Source: Physcomitrium patens (Eukaryota; Streptophyta; Bryopsida; Funariales; Funariaceae). Taken from it: DNA of 64,000 nt. Location: assembly GCF_000002425.4 (NCBI RefSeq), contig NC_037254.1, forward strand, positions 15,722,712 through 15,786,711. The letters run 5' to 3'. The translations under genes and the position numbers were made by a program. This document shows, piece after piece, positions 54,854 through 64,000 of the stretch (positions are counted from its first letter, which is position 1; each line of letters starts with the position of its first letter). The notes below the pieces were generated by a model, which saw only the letters and a program-made list of their open reading frames with translations, made no database searches and was not told the DNA's origin.

Positions 54854-57800
54854 GGACCGTGCGGTTGGAACCTTGCACAACTTCTAGTAAAGGTCCTATT
54901 CTCTCCTCAGAGCCCTTTCCTTGTTTTACATTAAATATTATTTTAGGACCTAAACATTACAAAGTCTCTGCCTTGTTAGATTCAAGAGCCCCAGTGTGTT
55001 TTTTAGATGAAGAATTTACTAAAAGAAATAGCATATCTTTAGTAAAGAAAACTAAATCTGTTCATGTAGAAGTCATAGATGGTCGTCCATTATCTTCTAG
55101 AGATATTACTCACGAAACCCTTCCTATAGAAGTAATAATCAATGGTCATAATAATTTTGTAGTATTTAATATCATTAGATCTCCCTCTAATCCAATCATT
55201 TAAGGTTTATCGTGGTTAGAAAAATACAACCCTCAAATAGATTGGATTTCCCGAACTCTCACTTTCTCTAAAAGTATAACTAACAATGTAGTTAAGCAAG
55301 TAGAGAGTCATAAGTCTAGTTCAATTAAACCCGTATTTATAGGTGCAAAAGCTTTCTTGCATATTGTTATGAAAGAATCACCATATATTATTTATGCTAC
55401 ACCCGTTTCTACTGGTAAAAAGACTTCAAGTGGCATTCCAAGCCAATATCAAGAATTTCAAGATGTATTCGAAAAAAAGAATGCGGATACACTCTCGGAA
55501 CATCGTCCCTATGATTGCTCAATTGACCTTGAAGTAGGAGCACAACCACCATTCGGACCAATCTATAGTTTATTACAAAATGAGGTGACTGAACTCAAGG
55601 AGTATATTGAAGAAAATCTAGCCAAGAATTTCATACGCCATTCTAAAACTCCGGCAGGAGCTCCAATTCTATTTGTGAAGAAAAAAGATGGATCATTGCG
55701 GATGTATGTTGATTATCGAGGACTCAATAAGATTACCATCAAAAACAGGTGTCCACTACCTTTAATATTCGGACTTCTTGATCAGCTGAATCAAGCTAAG
55801 ATCTATACAAAAATAGATCTTCGGGGAGCATACAATCTAGTACGCATCAAAGAAAGAGATGAATGGAAGACTGCGTTTCGAACTAGATATGGACATTTTG
55901 AATACAACGTCATGTCTTTTGGACTTACAAATGTACCAACAGCTTTTCAACATCTAATGAATGATATTTTTTGAGAGTTTTTGGACGATTTTGTGGTATG
56001 TTTTCTAAACAACATCTTGATCTATTTTAAGAATCCAAAAGAACATGAACTTCATGTTCGTCATGTGTTACAAAAATTAAGAGATGCAGGACTCTATGCC
56101 AAGATAGAAAAGTGTGTATTCCACACTACTCTAGTCAATTTCTTAGGTTACATCATTTCAAATGATGGACTTATGATGGATCCTAAGAAAGTTCAAACTA
56201 TTATAGACTGGAAGATCCCAAAAACGGTAAGAGATGTCCAATATTTTTTGGGATTTGCCAACTACTATCTGATCTTCATCAAAGACTTCTCTCGAGTTGC
56301 AGCTCCACTTACACGTTTGACTTGTAAAGAAAAACTCCAATGAAATCAAGAAGCGGAAGTTGCTTTTGAATCTTTCAAGACAACATTTGTTTCTGCACCA
56401 ATCTTGTATAGTGTTGATTTTTCCAAAGCATTCTTAATGAAAATACATCCATCAGACTTTGCTCTGGTGCAGTTTTATCACAAATGGGAACAGATGACAA
56501 ACTTCATCCAGTAGCCTTTCATTCAAGAAAATTCTCAGAAGCAGAAATCAATTATGAGATCCGCGACAAAGAACTTCTTGCAATTGTGGATTCTTTTCAA
56601 GAATGGCATCATTATCTAGAAGGCGCTTCTAGTCCAGCCACCGTGTATACGGATCACAGAACCTCGAATATTTTATGTCAGTACGCGTATTAAATCGTCA
56701 TCAAGCTTGCTGGAGCATGTCTTTATCAAGATTCGAGTTCATCATCACTTATCGGCCAAGAAAACAACAAGGTTTATCCGATGCCTTATCTAGACGTTCT
56801 TATCTTGCATCAAAAGAAGGAAATGCAGCTTTTGAGCAACAAAGAACGGTTCTCTTGAAGCCGGAATAATTTCATCTTTGAGCAATAAAATCAACATTGA
56901 CTGTTGATTTAACTTTCCTTAAGCAAGTCCAGTTAAGTATGTCTTCAGACCCTCTTGTTTATGATATCAAGAACAATTCTTCTAAATCTCATGATTCATC
57001 TAAATTTGAATTCAAGAAAAACCTACTCTATTTCGAAGGACGCCTATATGTTCCAAAAGGAGAAGCACGTTTACGTGTTCTTCAAGCTCATCACGACTTC
57101 CCAGCAGTAGGACATTTCGGATACAAGAAGACTTTGGAGCTGATATCTAGGGATTTTTGGTGGCCTCAAATGTGGAAGACAATTAAAGATTTTCTACAAT
57201 CATGTGATGTTTGCTCAAGATCGAAAACTCCTCGTCATCGACCTTTTGGACTTCTTCAGCCATTACCCATTCCAGAACAACCATGGTCTTCTGTTTCTAT
57301 GGACTTCATCACGGATCTTCCAATCTCAGGTTCTTATGACTCTATATTCGTGATAGTAGATCATTTTACCAAGATGGCACATTTTGTACCATGTACAAAA
57401 TCTATCTCAAGTAAAGAAACAGCTAAGCTCTTTCTTGACAATATCTATCGCTATCATGGATTACCCAAGGATATTATATCAGATAGGGGAATTCAATTTG
57501 TATCAAGATTTTGGCGGATTCTTTTCAAGATTCTTAAAGTGGATATAAAACTATCTTCGGCATTCCATCCTCAAACTGATGGACAAACGGAGTGTGTTAA
57601 TCAAGTTTTGGAGCAATATTTAAGATGTACTATTAATTACCAACAAGATGATTGGACAACTCTTTTGCCATTGGCAAAGTTTGCTTACAATAACATGGTA
57701 CACTCTTCTATAAAACAAACACCTTTCTTTGCTAATTATGGTTATCATCCACGACTTGATACTTTTGACTTTTCAAAAGTTGATAATCCTACTGGAAAAG

Positions 57801-59645
57801 ATTTGGTGATTCATTTATCAAAGCTACATGCAACGATGAAAGCGCAGTTAAAAGAGGCTCAAGAACAACAAAAGATTAATGTGGATGTCTATTGAAAGAA
57901 ACAACCACCATTCCTCTTGGGTGATAAGGTATGGCTACTTTGTCGCAATATCAAGACCACTCATCCTTGTGACAAGTTGGACTATCGAAGGCTGGAACCA
58001 TTTTCTATTTCTGTACAAATCAATCCAGTTGCATATTGTTTACATCTATTGGTGTCGTGTTGTAACACGAGTATACAGTGAAAATAAAAAGAAAGGGGAA
58101 TTTTATAAATATTCAGTTACCTCGAATATTGGGAGCATCAACCAACTCCAGTACAAATACTGAGTGGTCAGATTCAGTCACTCCGTTACAGTCAGCCGGG
58201 GCATACTGAAATGCTCCGTTTGATTCTAATAACGGGAGTCAGCAGGAAGAGAAGGACCAATTCACACGACGGGTTCGAGGAGCCAATTGGATCCAATTTC
58301 GATAATCCAATCCGGGTCCTCTTATCCAATATGAGACCTGAATTGGCCGGTCAACCCAATGCAGTCTAATTACGGGAAATCCAGGTCTTACTATGGGTCT
58401 TAGCCAATCTGACGCGAGGACCAATTTGACCCAATTACAGAACATCTAGGTTACTACGGGCATCTTTCCCAATATAGGACCTGAATTGGTCGGGCGACTC
58501 AATGTGGTCCCGATTACGGGGTTCGATTCTGTTTCAGGCTGTCCTGTTCTCTGTGCCATTTCAGGAAACGTTGTTTACGGTAAATGGATCTCTTAAAGGT
58601 AAAAACGGAGGAGAAAGCTTGACGGCGAGAGCCAATTTCGGATCCAAGCTTGAGGTGGGAGCCAATTTCGAATCTAAGACGGAAGATTGGAGAAATTCAG
58701 AGGATAAGGTTAGGGGGGAATCAGGGGGGAGCTAGTTTTCAAAGCTTTTGCAAGGTTACCAGTTCTGTTTCATTGGAGGTTTTTGAAGATCAAGGGAATT
58801 AGAGAGAGGAGCTTCATGCTTCGGGTCGGGGAAGGAAAGACATAGAATTTGGATTTTTCTTCTTCGTAGAGTTTTGGGAAGACTGAGGCAATCGCTGCTG
58901 AAGTCAGTGTTGTAATGGTGAATCGGGATTTTTAAATGAAGTGGGTTTGAATACTCTTGACTGTTTTGTAAAATCGAGTTACGTCTGTGATTGAAAGATT
59001 AAAGGGGTGTCTATAGGATTGAGTATGCGGAGTGAATGAAATTTATTGGGTTAATCTAACAGGACAGTCAGTGGATACAAGATCGTAAGTACAAAGGGGT
59101 ATTGAAGATTAACAGTTTGGATTGTTCGGGGTTCTCTGTAACGTCTAGAGACCTATCGGCTGGGGCAAAAAAAAAAAAAAAGACTTCGACAAGCAGTCGA
59201 AGAGCATCCGTATAGATTTACGGTACATTGTTGCAGTCGTTTATATTCCAGCAGTCAAAAACTGATAGAGTGCTTCACTATCGGCGAATCTCCATACTAC
59301 CTTCTACAGCCAGACGCCCGGCGCGTTCTCGAGCAGAAAAGCACGTAATTTGACACCGGGATCAATGAAAATCCATCCAGTATTCCACGTGTCTCTTTTT
59401 GAACCATACAAGATAGTGGACATACCAAGAAGATGACAAGCTCCACCTCCTCCTATAGAAGTAAACAATAATGAAGAGTTTGGAGTAGAAGAAGTCTTAG
59501 ATTCAAGGCGATGCCAAAATAAATTAGAATATCTTGTCCATTGGCGCGGATATGGTATTAGTGAACGTACATGGGAGCCAATAAAAAATCTTGCAAATGC
59601 AGCAAAGGCGGTAGAGGCTTTTCATCGATGACATCCATCAAAATC
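54830..59645 (+). pseudogene. pol pseudogene of A2, split by nested LTR
   Basis: Protease LLDSRAPVCFLDEE (DSGA changed to DSRA). Reverse transcriptase with CYLDD changed to CFLNN (55,996-56,010), so catalytically dead as well as broken. RNase H and a nearly intact integrase (56,897-57,895) with MDFITDLPISGSYDSIFVIVDHF, SDRGIQFVSRFW, TDGQTECVN and TPFFANYGYHPRL. A TGA (CGA expected) ends that stretch at 57,895. The chromodomain (EFGVEEVLDSRRCQNKLEYLVHWRGYGISERTWEP) resumes after the nested insertion, at 59,470-59,590. Confidence 0.92.
58053..59355. mobile_element. Nested LTR-like insertion (1,303 bp) in A2 pol
   Basis: Starts TGTCGTGTTGTAACACGAG and ends GTAATTTGACA, so its ends are TGTC/GACA inverted repeats as in LTRs. 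It splits the expected HLPGSMKIHP coding sequence. The flanks TTGG (58,049-58,052) and CCGG (59,356-59,359) fit one CCGG duplicated and decayed on one side; with the shared A the duplication could be five bases. GC content is much higher than in surroundings. No gene; a solo LTR of another gypsy family is the likely nature. Open frames inside are short. Confidence 0.7.
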
Positions 59646-59746
59646 AAGATGAAAACTTTCTTTATGAAAGAAACAACATCTAGGCAAGATAACATTCTAC
59701 TTTCAATTCTTGTTTGTAGCTTCATTGTAGTAGTGGCGCTCAGGAG

Positions 59747-60169
59747 ATGGAAAACCAACAACCAACGGATTCAATTCAAGAGCCTTCATTTGCTGACCTG
59801 TCGGACGAGACATTACGATTGTCACAACCTTCAAGACGATGTAATCGAGATGAAGATCTTCAAGAACGACATGTTCTTCCTCGAATAGATGGTGAGATAC
59901 AACGCGTTTGGTATCACTATTTGGGAAGGGACTCCTGATGTTTGGTGATTTTGCTAGAGATAGGAACAACTCCTGATGGTGTTCCAAATATTCTATTCGA
60001 AAGAAGTTACGAAGGCCTCAACAATGATCAAATAACTGGGTGGTCTTCCTGCCCTGGTATGGGACACTACCGATGGTTGAGAGGTCTTATCAATCATCTT
60101 CGAAGAGAACAGAGATCAGAGTATGTGGCAAATACAATTTGTCGCATCATAGATTTTTTCAACATATGA
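59747..60169 (+). pseudogene. ORF3 of A2, one nonsense codon
   Basis: 140 codons aligned end to end with A1 ORF3 without indels: MENQQPTDSIQEPSFADL ... DGEIQRVWYHYLGRD, TGA at 59,936-59,938 (Arg in A1: CGA to TGA type), then CLVILLEIGTT ... ITGWSSCPGMGHYRWLRG ... DFFNI. About 24 substitutions, mostly single transitions. It starts about 100 bases after pol and ends 27 bases before the polypurine tract, as in A1. Function unknown. Confidence 0.85.
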
Positions 60170-60195
60170 TGACCGCTCCTCGTGGAACTCGTCCC

Positions 60196-60210
60196 TAGAA
60201 GGGGGGGTAA
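60196..60210 (+). other. Polypurine tract of A2
   Basis: AGAAGGGGGGGTAA directly before the 3' LTR, identical to that of A1. Confidence 0.85.
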
Positions 60211-60771
60211 TGTCACAGCCATAATCATGTAAGCTAATAATTACATGTAGAAATAGGTAGAAGTAAGTAAAAGTAGTTAAAAGTAAGTTAATTCTATAAT
60301 ATTTAATATGAAAGCTTCTTAGAAGCTTCGTAGACGCTGCTTTGACTTCATAGGTGTCTTTAATTGACTTTTTGGATTAGAAACGTGGTCAACAAGTTAG
60401 CCATCTGCCACACATGTTGTTAGCTTGAAGATCAAGCTAACTATGTGGCCCACACGTAGAAAAACTTGCCTTGTAAGTCAAGGCCTGTGTCCTACAAAGT
60501 CAACACATATTGGAGGTCCTATAGAACGTCGCCACGTAGCCTCTAATTAGATAGTATATATAGAGACAAGAGTGAAGGCTTCTTCACTCTTGTCAATTCC
60601 TTTCTTGCTTTTAGTCTAGTTTCAAGGGTCTCTAGTTTTCTTATCTTTTGGCAATAGCCATTTCAATTTCTCTTTTAATATATATACTTGTTTATATATA
60701 TTTTTTTACTTCTCTTTGAATGAAGGCTCACTTGTCTGAATTATTTTTTCATCGAGTTCTTGTCCTTGACA
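60211..60771 (+). repeat. 3' LTR of A2
   Basis: TGTCACAG...CCTTGACA. Same length as the 5' LTR; retains CGCCACGTAG and GTATATATAGAG where the 5' copy is changed. Confidence 0.93.
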
Positions 60772-60776
60772 ATAAT

Positions 60777-61113
60777 TCTCCCTTGAATGAATATTTATAA
60801 TCATATGATCATCTTCTAATCCAATAGATATAATTAATTCTAAAAAATATTCTAATCCATTTTCTTCATAAACAACAAAAATCCTTGCATCATCTTTTAA
60901 TATTTATTATTTGTATAATTCTTTTTCTTATATATATATATTAAATCCTCAACTTTCTTATACATATTATCTCTAATTTCAAAAATACTAATAAAAATTG
61001 TATCAAAGGTACCTACATCTTGCAAGAATTCCTTCTCTTTTGTATCTCATAATCCTAATTTGCAGTGGTATTTTTCCAAAATCCTTAAATTTTTCTATAA
61101 TTCTTAGCAATAG
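60777..61113 (-). pseudogene. Family B pol part 2 and leader side, right of A2
   Basis: Minus strand just right of A2 reads KDDARIFVVYEENGLEYFLELIISIGLEDDHMIINIHSREN, a protease-linker-like stretch that joins to part 1 through the A2 insertion site. Between this and the B LTR at 61,114 there is too little room for gag, so gag was lost. Confidence 0.5.
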
Positions 61114-62070
61114 TGTCACAATACGAGAAGTCTTGCTCAAAAATGCATCAAGCACTTGACTATGGAAGATAGAATGGAAATTGTAACAAAAAAATCTTAA
61201 TCCTAATAAAATATTAAATGACTTTAATTAAACCTTAATAATGCTAATCAAAATTTAATCAAATTCAAAAGAAACTTTAAAGAAATTACAAAGGAAAAAA
61301 TAAAAAATCTTAAAGAAAAAAAAAAAAAAAAAAAATCATAATAAACCTTAAAAGAATCGTTAAAAAATCTTAGAGAAATATTAAAATAATCACATATATT
61401 TCTTAAATAAACTCAATCAAGTCCTAATTTAATCGTAGTTGAAATCTTAATAGACTTCAATCAAATTCTAGATCAAATCCTAAATCCTAAATAAATTGTA
61501 AACCTTAAATCTTAAGCAAACCTTAAATTTTAAGTACTAAATCAAATCCTAAATCCTAGTCCAACCCTAGATCCTATTCAAATCCTAAATCATATTCCAA
61601 TCTCAAACCTAAAACAAATCCTAAATCCTAATGCAACTCTAATTCTAAATCAAATCCTAAATCTTAGTCCAATTTTAAATCCGAATTCAATCCTAAATCC
61701 AAATCCAACCCAGCTCTAAATCAAATCCTAAACCTTACTTTAACCCTAAATTTTAACCAAATCCTATATCCTATTCCAATTTTAATCCTAAACCAAATCC
61801 TAAATTCAAATCCAATCCTAAATCCTAATCAAATTCTAAATTCAAATCTAATCCTAAATCCTAATCAAATCCTAAATTCAAATCCAATCCTAAATCCTAA
61901 TCAAATCCTAAATTCTAATCCAATCTTAATCCTAAATCAAATCCTAAATCCTAATCCTATTCTAAATCCTAACCAAATCTTAATCAAATCCTAAACTCTA
62001 ATCCAACTTTAATCTTAAATCAAATCTTAATCCTAGTCCAACCTTAAATCTTAACCATATCCTATCAATA
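61114..62070 (-). repeat. Family B LTR, copy B5, with long AAATCCT minisatellite
   Basis: Edge TGTCACAATACGAGAAG (forward), then ATGCATCAAGCACTTGAC, GGAAATTGTAAC and A-rich sequence as in B1 and B4. The AAATCCT/AAATCC-AAT repeat fills about 61,420-62,060, the longest version in the window. The second half seen in B1 and B4 is not recognisable. Confidence 0.65.
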
Positions 62071-62880
62071 TAGATCCTTGTACCGTTATTAAGTTAAAGA
62101 AGTTAAAACTCTAATGGATTAAGATGAATATTGTCTTATAATTATACAAATAAAATTTTCACATATGTTGGATTAAATTGAAAGTAAGAGCCATCTAATA
62201 CACCACAAACAAGAGATTGTAAACTTAGGTCTTTATTATATTAATTTCCTATCTTCTTTCTTTCTTTATTTGAGCTATAAGTATTTAATATCTTATATTC
62301 TTATGATGATTTATTGATTATCAATCTATAATGAAATTAATCAACACTTCTCATATAAATTCATAAAGAGATGATATTTGAGCTCATCACATTGTCATTT
62401 GGTTTGTTTATCAAATTTGTAAGAAATATTAATGTGGATTGATTAATAATTTTTTTGCTAAAAAAAAATACTTGATCTTATTTTATTGCTTACAAGTATT
62501 TAATACAATAATATTAGTGATTTGAGTATATTTTCCATCTAAATAATGAATTCAAAATAAAAACAAAGTATTAAATTTTTTTTTATCTCCTTTTATCTAT
62601 AAAGATGATACAATTGCAAAAATAACTTTGAATAATTACATGTCATTGATAGCCATTGCAGAGAAAAAAAAAATAATAAATAAAAAATACATGTAATTTG
62701 TTTGATATCTTTTTCATACACATTACTTGCACATAGAAGAAAAACACAGTCATACTTTTGACATCTCTATACAATCAATTAGAAGGAATCAATGCTCTTT
62801 TATCATGCTAATTAAATTAAGTCATATTGCAACTTAAAAGTAATTCTTTACAAACCTAAGAATCTCTCAAATTGTGTCCA
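62071..62880. other. AT-rich stretch without recognisable feature
   Basis: No coding, RNA or repeat signal that I can support. Confidence 0.5.
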
Positions 62881-64000
62881 AGTCAAATGTTTTTTCTCTT
62901 TGTGAAAAAGTATAGTGAGGTGGAATGTGATATAAACTTATGGTTTTAACGATGGCAACATATCCAGGGTGAATGGATATGTTGAAGTTTTGACGAAATC
63001 CACTCCACCTATAGACTGGATGGGTCAAGTTGCTAGTAAAAATATATGTTTTTTTGAAGGCTTCATGCACACATGGCGACCCATCTCGGATGGAGCGCTT
63101 GACGTCCCCGGATGGTAATGTAATCACACCTAAATGGAGCTCAAAAGAGAATAGGGACCTGTCCACACTGACAAATATGGCAGTAGAAGAGCCTATATTC
63201 TTACCCCGTGATGGATGCATGGATTCTCATCGTTGTGTGAATGCATCGAGGGGTTCCGGTGCCGGAAGGGCCCACAGTCCAAGAAGGGTGGATCTGGTGG
63301 CATGGCGCCCTTCAGTTAGCCACCGATCGGAGAGCTCTTGCCACGGAAGAAATCCGTGGTGGCAGAGTTCTCCAAGGGACCGCATCATGAAAAAGCATGG
63401 CAGACGAGGAGAGTGACGATGCGGCCCTGCGGTGAATCGGTAATCGAGGGAAACGCCCCCGTGCTTCCAGCCCCCACCTGAGCCTTCGATCCCTTCTTTC
63501 TGACTGGACGATGCTCGGATTTGGTTTCGTGTTTACTGGCATGGTGGTGTCTGGAGTCTCCACCCACCTGGAGACCGAATCCGCCGGGTAACGGCTTTCG
63601 CAGAAGACAGATCCCGACTCCACGGGTGAACTACTCGGCAAGTCACTCGTTTGTAAATCTGTTCTGTTACGAGACTAACCTCGCTGCACTCCGGCGCAGC
63701 AGCAATTGCGATGCTGCCGTCCTCCCGATCAGCGGTGGTTCATAAGGCCTGCAAATATCTGGGTCACGGAACACTGTGCGATGTTGTATAACCTGGGATT
63801 CCAAAATTTCGTGACTGAAAACCTGGCTCTCATGAGTTGCCTTGCATTTGCGACTGCGTTTCCTCCGCTCGCAACATTATATCAGCGTTGGCTCGGCGAC
63901 TTTCTAATGACTTGGATCTGCTGTGGCTGGTGGCTGTGATCCTGAGATAAAAATTTCAAGTTGTCTACACTTAGCTCGCGTTTGGCACATTCACGTAAAG
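62881..64000. other. GC- and CpG-rich segment, unassigned
   Basis: Composition changes sharply from AT-rich to roughly half GC, with many CpG sites that are depleted elsewhere. Open frames occur on both strands (63,030-63,416 plus; 63,641-63,312 minus; 63,220-62,867 minus). None has a motif I recognise, and overlapping frames on opposite strands are expected in GC-rich DNA. It could be the promoter or first exons of a host gene, or a young insertion. It runs off the window. Confidence 0.4.

Larger units (their letters stand above)
53075..60771 (+). mobile_element. Full-length family A chromovirus A2 with nested insertion
   Basis: 561-bp LTRs at both ends (roughly 27 differences, mostly transitions, by eye), flanked by perfect ATAAT duplications (53,070-53,074 and 60,772-60,776). 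Internal order: leader, gag, pol, ORF3, polypurine tract. A 1.3 kb LTR-like element is inserted in pol between integrase and chromodomain. All genes have nonsense codons, so it is dead. It inserted in family B pol. Confidence 0.93.

Noticed and set aside
61420-62060. Interstitial plant telomere array (CCCTAAA-type)
   Set aside because: Units are AAATCCT, AAATCAA and variants with irregular spacing, and the array sits at the same place in several B LTRs, so it is a repeat-internal minisatellite; no run of true CCCTAAA units is present.
62867-63220. 117-codon minus-strand frame at the right edge as a gene
   Set aside because: No known motif, and it spans the boundary between AT-rich and CpG-rich sequence; composition alone gives long frames on both strands here.

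Overview
The window looks like nuclear DNA of a land plant with a large, repeat-rich, AT-rich genome, probably of a bryophyte or lycophyte grade. I found no intact host protein-coding gene. The evidence for the host is indirect. One part is a ~9.6 kb block of nuclear mitochondrial DNA (NUMT, about 39,360-48,947). Its genes run nad7, rpl2, rps19, rps3, rpl16, rpl5, rps14, rpl6, rps13, the bryophyte-type mitochondrial ribosomal-protein order. Its rps3 lacks the vascular-plant intron near codon 25, and its nad7 has intron remnants at positions 140 and 209 but none at 676 or 917. The other part is the dominant LTR retrotransposon, a chromodomain Ty3/gypsy element whose integrase resembles the fungus/moss/lycophyte (Tcn1-like) chromoviruses. 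The species cannot be named from the sequence.

The rest is nested LTR retrotransposons. Family A, the chromovirus, is seen in at least six degrees of decay. A1 (29,368-35,699, minus) is complete: LTRs of 529 and 530 bp differing by one base and a CTCAC target duplication. A2 (53,075-60,771, plus) has 561-bp LTRs and an ATAAT duplication and carries a nested 1.3 kb LTR-like insertion. A3 (20,403-26,903, plus) is interrupted by a family B LTR. There are also scattered pieces at 3,691-5,375, 8,100-12,299, 12,440-16,910 and 18,130-19,139, and a solo LTR at 51,741-52,297. Family B is a different gypsy group with long LTRs that contain an AAATCCT-rich minisatellite. It appears at 5,385-8,090, 16,919-18,125, 23,320-24,165, 37,765-39,360 and 52,330-62,070. 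Family C, another chromovirus remnant, lies at 35,705-37,760; family D is a long LTR present in two inverted copies; family E is a gypsy gag with a tRNA-Asp primer site at the left edge. A decayed Ty1/copia pol lies just right of the NUMT at 49,060-50,575.

Family A layout in transcription order is LTR, 5' leader, gag (one CCHC knuckle), pol in the -1 frame (protease, reverse transcriptase, RNase H, integrase, chromodomain), then a separate ~140-codon open reading frame (ORF3), a G-rich polypurine tract, and the LTR. ORF3 is present in collinear position in every copy that keeps its 3' half. It is intact in A1, belongs to no family I recognise, and is the best candidate for something undescribed. 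The LTRs carry a G-box, several W-box cores and GAA/TTC arrays resembling heat-shock elements.

Decay throughout is dominated by C-to-T and G-to-A changes, as expected for methylated nuclear DNA. The exception is the rightmost ~1.1 kb, which is GC- and CpG-rich and unexplained.
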